Below are positions 59,248 to 64,000 of a stretch of 64,000 nucleotides of DNA, piece by piece. Below the pieces are notes generated by a model. That model had not been told where the DNA came from. It did no database searches and saw only the letters and a program-made list of their open reading frames with translations. The position numbers were made by a program, and so were the translations under genes. Positions within the stretch are counted from its first letter, which is position 1. Each line of letters opens with the position of its first letter. The DNA comes from Entoloma clypeatum (taxonomy: Eukaryota; Basidiomycota; Agaricomycetes; Agaricales; Entolomataceae). The stretch covers positions 3,472,001 through 3,536,000 of the forward strand of contig OY751495.1 in the NCBI GenBank assembly GCA_963565915.1, in the 5' to 3' direction.

Positions 59248-61226
59248 CTATACACGTTGTGCAGAAGCCGTAGCCGGGGTGAGCAGCACTAGAACATCTT
59301 GCGCACTCAATTGATGGGATTCCTTGCAAATACGCACTCCGAGCCTCATCATTTCCACCGAGCGCCCTGCGGATATTCGAATCAGATACCTGATAGCCCA
59401 GATATCAACCTCTGAACCATGCCCGTCATGAAAGATGTCCGGCGAGTGGGTTTCCTTCATAAACAATGGCTGAGCCTTTGTCGGCGGCATAGCAGTGTCT
59501 TCCCAGTCAATCAAAAACCACTTCGACTCATCTTCCATGCTACGGATGATATTCTCCCACCGAATGTCGCGATGATATAATGGAATTTGATGAGCGACCT
59601 GACTGAGATGAGCACTTGCGTCGAGGATCAAAATATATCAATTCATACTGCAAGCGCCTCCAGAACACATATAAGACATTCCCGAAGTTCTTTCTCGCCT
59701 TGTGGACCAATAGCGATCCCACGTGGCGATAAGTATACAATACTTCCGTTCGCCCAGGTGAGCATGTCCACATTTGGGACCGAATGACTTCCGAGGAGTT
59801 TGTATATTGTTCTGAGGTGTTCGACTTTCGTACGACCATTCTGATGCTTAAAAGTTTTGATGACAATCGTGCTCGTGATTTCGACAGTGGAATTTGTCCT
59901 ACGCCTGTCTCAGTCCAAGTCAGCATGCTTGAAACCCAGCACTTACCTATCAAAAAGTTCGAAATCATTGACAGGAAGCGGCACCAGGCTGGCCAAGGTG
60001 GAAAACAGGGGGGAAAGGTTGATAAGGTGACGAATGTTGGCAATGCGATCCTTTTTGAGCGCCAAGTTAACCGTGATGATGTCGAAGATACTTGCATCGC
60101 CTCCTGGGTCCTTAGGTGTAGTAATGGCGCAGAGGGTCATTTGAGATGCGCAGCAATAGTAGCCTTTGAAAATAGTTCAGATGAGGATATAACAGAATGC
60201 AAACACTCACCAAGCATGTAAGGGGAAGGGCTATAAACCCAGACGAGCTTCTCAGCCAGTTCCTTCCTGGAGTCAGCGGCGTTTCCTGGTCCTTTCTCCT
60301 CACCTCTGAACACGCAAACTGTGTCCAAAAGGAAACCAAAGTCGGGCCATAGGTTTCACGTCCCCGTATGGCGGTTACTATTACAAATACTTTTCCCACT
60401 CGGTTCCAGGAGTTCAACGACGCTGCGTATGTTATTATCCCAAAACATATGAAAGGCATCCTCTGTGCCACCTGGAGGCGGAGGACGGCGAGCCGCCACA
60501 AACATATCGTGGAGGTCTGGGTCTTCTTCCCCAATCGTAAACAAAGTGTCAAAGTCATGCTCGCTGCACTTGTCAGGGGAAAGGTCGGAAAGAAGAGCGT
60601 TAAACTTCCGTCGTAGGATGGGGACCTTCTCAAAGTCGGCTAATAGCCTTTCGAGAAGTGCGCAGAGTTCTTCAACCAAAGGAACCTTCGCTGTCCGTCG
60701 ACTGTTCCCCCACATGTCGACAATGTTAACTACAATGTTAACTATACGGGACAATCAAAGTCATCAGTTCGGAGAAGATCAGCTTACCTGGGGATTGCTG
60801 TAGACGTGGGCGTTTGTCGCGGTGTTGGTCGGGTGCGTCTGCGCCTTGATAAATGCCACTCGCAGTGACGACCAGATGAACAGGAGGTTCGCATGCACCA
60901 TCAGGCCGAGGAACCTTTACGACGATATCCAGACAATCAGCCTCAGATTTGTGCGCAAAGAGTGAGGACATCTTCTCCCAGGATCGCAGTGGTTTGTCAT
61001 TGAATTCCAGCTTCTTCAAATTCTCCTCGAAACATTCATCGAAAGGGAGAGAAACTTGCCATAGATCAAGGGTGTCAGCGTCGACGTGTTGGAAGGCATG
61101 CTTTTTCTTCTCCTTTATCGCATCCTTGAGATCTATAATATCCTTGGTCGGCGCTATTTCGACCCGGGACATACGAGCGCAATCGTCGCCGAAGATCCAC
61201 CAGGTGAGCGTGATCGTAGAGGACAT
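59248..61226 (-). pseudogene. Crinkler-kinase gene with premature stop
   Basis: Minus-strand exons 61226-60788, 60741-60211, 60163-59947, 59898-59649 and 59598-59248 give a 596-codon frame with consistent phases. Residues 1-110 are a CRN-type domain: TLTWWIFG, VEIAPTKDIIDLKDAIKEKK, DADTLDLWQVSLP. The C-terminus is kinase-like with LYHRDIRWENII and FLIDWEDTA (HRD and DFG equivalents). A TGA at 60358-60356 (codon 275) interrupts the second exon; the frame before and after is clearly coding (FGFLLDTVCVFRGEE follows). CGA-to-TGA is the simplest origin. It could also be a sequencing error or a readthrough codon. Unlike the gene at 21119 it has no PB1 lead. Confidence 0.72.
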
Positions 61227-61312
61227 CGTTCAAGTTTGAGAGCAGCACGTGCTCCGAGTCACAACCTTTGTGCTCCACTGCCATGCATGCCATCAGCATG
61301 TGGTTTTGCTGA

Positions 61313-63619
61313 TGTAATCGGGCACAAATACCAACAACGCTGGAACCGACATGGGCATAACGAGGATTTACCTGGGAGTGCGGAGCGTTCGTTGTATCAC
61401 AAGGCGAACCCGGCATGGACCTGCAAAGCGCAGGTTGTGAGGAGTGTCTCGGATTGGTCTCATGGGGGTTTTGACGGAGCGCAGTATTCAGAATGCTTGT
61501 AAGTTTGTTTCAAAAAATTCCTTGACAAAGAATATCTAACTAACGGTGTATCTTGTCAGATATCAGGTTGATTGCGGGAGCAGAACATTTTATTTACATC
61601 GGTACATACATGAGTTGTTTCACAATTTTGCTGTTCTCACACGTTTCTCGTTTATTTAGAGAACCAGTTCTTGTAAGTGATTATGGTGCCTCCGTGGCCT
61701 CAATTAAATTGGGGCTGACTGTGCGGATCTAGTGTGATAAAAAACCTCATCGCACAAGCTATCGTGCAGCGGATTATCAGAGCGGGGCAAGCAGGTACCA
61801 AGTTCAAGGTATGGTTTTCCCTCTGGTAGATTCAATAATCGCCTGGCAAACCAGATCGTCGTTGCGATTATCGAAGTTCCTGGTTTCGCTGGGGACGTCA
61901 AGGGTGCCGGCTCGATCAAGACTATCATGGCTGCGCAGTATCGCACCATGAACCGTGGTGGTAGTAGCATTTACGAGGAGGTGAAAAAAGTAGGCTATGA
62001 ACCGTGAGTCTTTCCGTTTGTAAACCTGTCCAAGGAACCTTCAATTGTTGACGATCCTCGGTAGGATGGACTACATCCGTTTCTACCATCTCCGGTCCTA
62101 CGACAGGATCAACGCTCCTACCGGTATGAAGTCCTTCTTTCGCTTGAGTAGTTCTCGCCCTGAACGATTTTTTGCTACGCCCTAGGCTCATTAATCACTC
62201 AGATGGAGAAAAATTCAGGGGTCTCCTTCAGCGACGCCCAAGTCGCCCTTGCCCGCCAATGGATCGGGCAAGATCCGGAAAGCGACCAGAAGACTGTCAC
62301 GATGACTTTCTCGACCCTGTCTACGGCAGGCGAGGGCCTCGTCGTGAGCGACAAGACGCCGGCCAAGACCCAGACGGTCAACATCCCGGCGAGCGAGGAG
62401 GATGCCCGTCGCATCGTGGAGCGGTTTGAGAAAGGGGCGACGGAGGTTAGGAGGGATGAGGATGTGGCGGATACGGTTTCGCAGCATATGTTGAATGATA
62501 AGACGGGTTTGCAGGAGGAGAAGTGGTTGGGGACTCCTGAAGAGGAGCTGGATGCGTACGTCCTTTTTTCTGTTTTTGGCCTTTTATATGTGATAAGGTG
62601 CTCAAACGTCTTCATAGATACGTGTCCGAGTTGTTGTATATCCATACGAAGTTGATGATTGTGGACGATAGAAAGGTTATCGTACGTGTTGTTTTTCGAT
62701 GTTGGCAAAGAAACAGCAATGTCTGAATTCTGTTCTCGTTCCCCTTCGTAGATGGGTTCAGCGAACATCAACGACCGCAGTCAGAAGGTTGGACATTTGT
62801 AGTGTCATAGCTTTTCCCCTTGGCTGATTCATTCTTTTTTTTTTCTTTCAGGGCGATGGTGATTCGGAAATAGCTCTTGTCGTTGAGGACGACGACATGA
62901 TAGACTCGTATATGGACCACAAGCCCTATTAGGTGTCTCGCTTTGCGGCCTCTCTCCGTCGCAAGCTCTTCCGAGGTATGGTTTTTCCCAAAATGACGAC
63001 CATATATACCCAAACAATTTTTGCAGAGCACCTTGGGCTCATTCCGCCACAAATGTGTACTGACCGGCAACCCCGTGTCACGCCCTTCATGAGGCCTGCA
63101 CCTCACCGTAACGATGACGAGACTGCGGACCCGTTCGACGAGCTCGTTGCGGATCCTATCTGTGACGAGGCGATGGCGCTTTGGGTGGAGACGGCTAAGA
63201 GGAACAGGGATATCTATACGGAGATTTTTAGGCCTGTGCCAACTAACCTTGTGAGGGATTGGGCGGCGTATGACGTGGGTTCTTTTTCTTCTTTCTTTCT
63301 TTCTCCCTTCCCTTGAATGGACTGACCGACCGTTTGTTTTGTTCACTGTCAACAGAGGTATGTGCCCAAGGTCAAGGTGGGACATGTGGTCCCGGACATT
63401 CCGCTTGAAAAAGTGAAGGAGAGATTATCCCATGTCAGGGGGGCTTTGGTTGAATGTCCTATGGTAAGGGCCAGCTTTTCCCCGAGTTCTGTTTTTTTTT
63501 TGGGGGGGGGAGGAGCTGAATTGTTTTTTTTTCTGTAGGATTTCTTGATCGATGAAAAGGATTTCGTTACTGGGCCTGAATGGAGTGGGTTGAACCCCAC
63601 TCTCCCGATCTTTGTTTGA
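61313..63619 (+). pseudogene. Phospholipase D partial copy, 5'-truncated
   Basis: Near-identical to 43012-45360, exon and intron alike, but starts inside exon 12, so it lacks the start and the first HKD motif. A 24-bp deletion removes eight codons at the beginning of exon 15 (61731). CAG became TAG at 62930-62932 (in the HKPYQVSRF region). The second HKD region is otherwise kept. Homology continues past the gene to the end of the window, where the copy shows the empty site of the MITE at 45689. Same strand as the parent, 18 kb away. Confidence 0.93.
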
Positions 63620-64000
63620 AATAAAGTACGCGATTGGGGCTTGATCAAGTGATAAAGTGTTATGAACACTATATGGACCCTTTTTTTTTTTCTCTGTTTC
63701 TATGTAACCAACATGTTTCAGCTGTCGATAGAAGGAAGGTCTCTGCTTGTTTGTAGCCATTGGTGAATACACTCTTTACTTAAACTTCTTGCTTTCTTTG
63801 TAAGTGAGACCGCCGTCGGCATGTTCAGTGTATGAACCAATGGCAATATTGATGGTTGAACTGATGACCAAGGGTACATGCTAATCCTAAGAGGCGAGGA
63901 GAAGGAATAGATATGACTTCTCTCAAAGGCTGAAGATTCCGCCAGCACGCCGTCTACTTTGGATGGGGTGGGTCAATAGAAGTGCTAGTCCCAGTCCAAC

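Overview
The window looks like a transposon-rich stretch of a basidiomycete (Agaricomycete-type) nuclear genome. The host genes are broken by many short GT-AG introns of about 50-70 bp. The gene families are typical of such fungi: a Crinkler-kinase protein, a flavin monooxygenase with an N-terminal extension, a fungal P450, an SLT2-type MAP kinase, a FAB1-type lipid kinase and a phospholipase D. I rebuilt the exon chains by hand and checked phase and total length for each; no transcript data were available.

Layout. 1-2.5 kb: a terminal-inverted-repeat (TIR) element (family A) carrying an inserted hAT-like element. 2.9-7.7 kb: flavin monooxygenase and two uncharacterised genes. 8.2-13.9 kb: a complete, recently inserted Ty1/copia retrotransposon on the minus strand. 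14.0-20.9 kb: a gene-poor zone with a foldback element, a second inverted family A copy split by a TA-target element (family B), a 20-bp minisatellite and a small MITE. 21.1-30.1 kb: PB1-Crinkler-kinase gene, SLT2 MAP kinase, a fungal ubiquitin-like-type protein, a zinc-finger gene inside a degenerate repeat array, and an aldo-keto reductase. 30.3-31.5 kb: a chimeric pseudogene built from pieces of the window's own FAB1-like and SLT2 genes. 32.4-45.4 kb: P450, FAB1-like lipid kinase and phospholipase D. 45.7-58.2 kb: repeats again, namely a 149-bp MITE, a decayed gag-like ORF, a decayed copia fragment, a second 20-bp minisatellite, and a Tc1-like element split by a Ty3/gypsy retrotransposon. 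59.2-64.0 kb: a Crinkler-kinase pseudogene on the minus strand and a 5'-truncated copy of the phospholipase D gene that runs past it.

How it fits together. SLT2, FAB1 and phospholipase D are conserved signalling and phosphoinositide functions, but nothing in the sequence shows that they are co-regulated. The main story is local duplication and decay: SLT2, FAB1, phospholipase D and probably the Crinkler-kinase each have a defective relative nearby. LTR-pair differences and several premature stops fit C-to-T change at CpG sites, which suggests methylation-linked decay of repeats and duplicates. The least ordinary protein is the PB1-Crinkler-kinase fusion at 21.1-23.8 kb.
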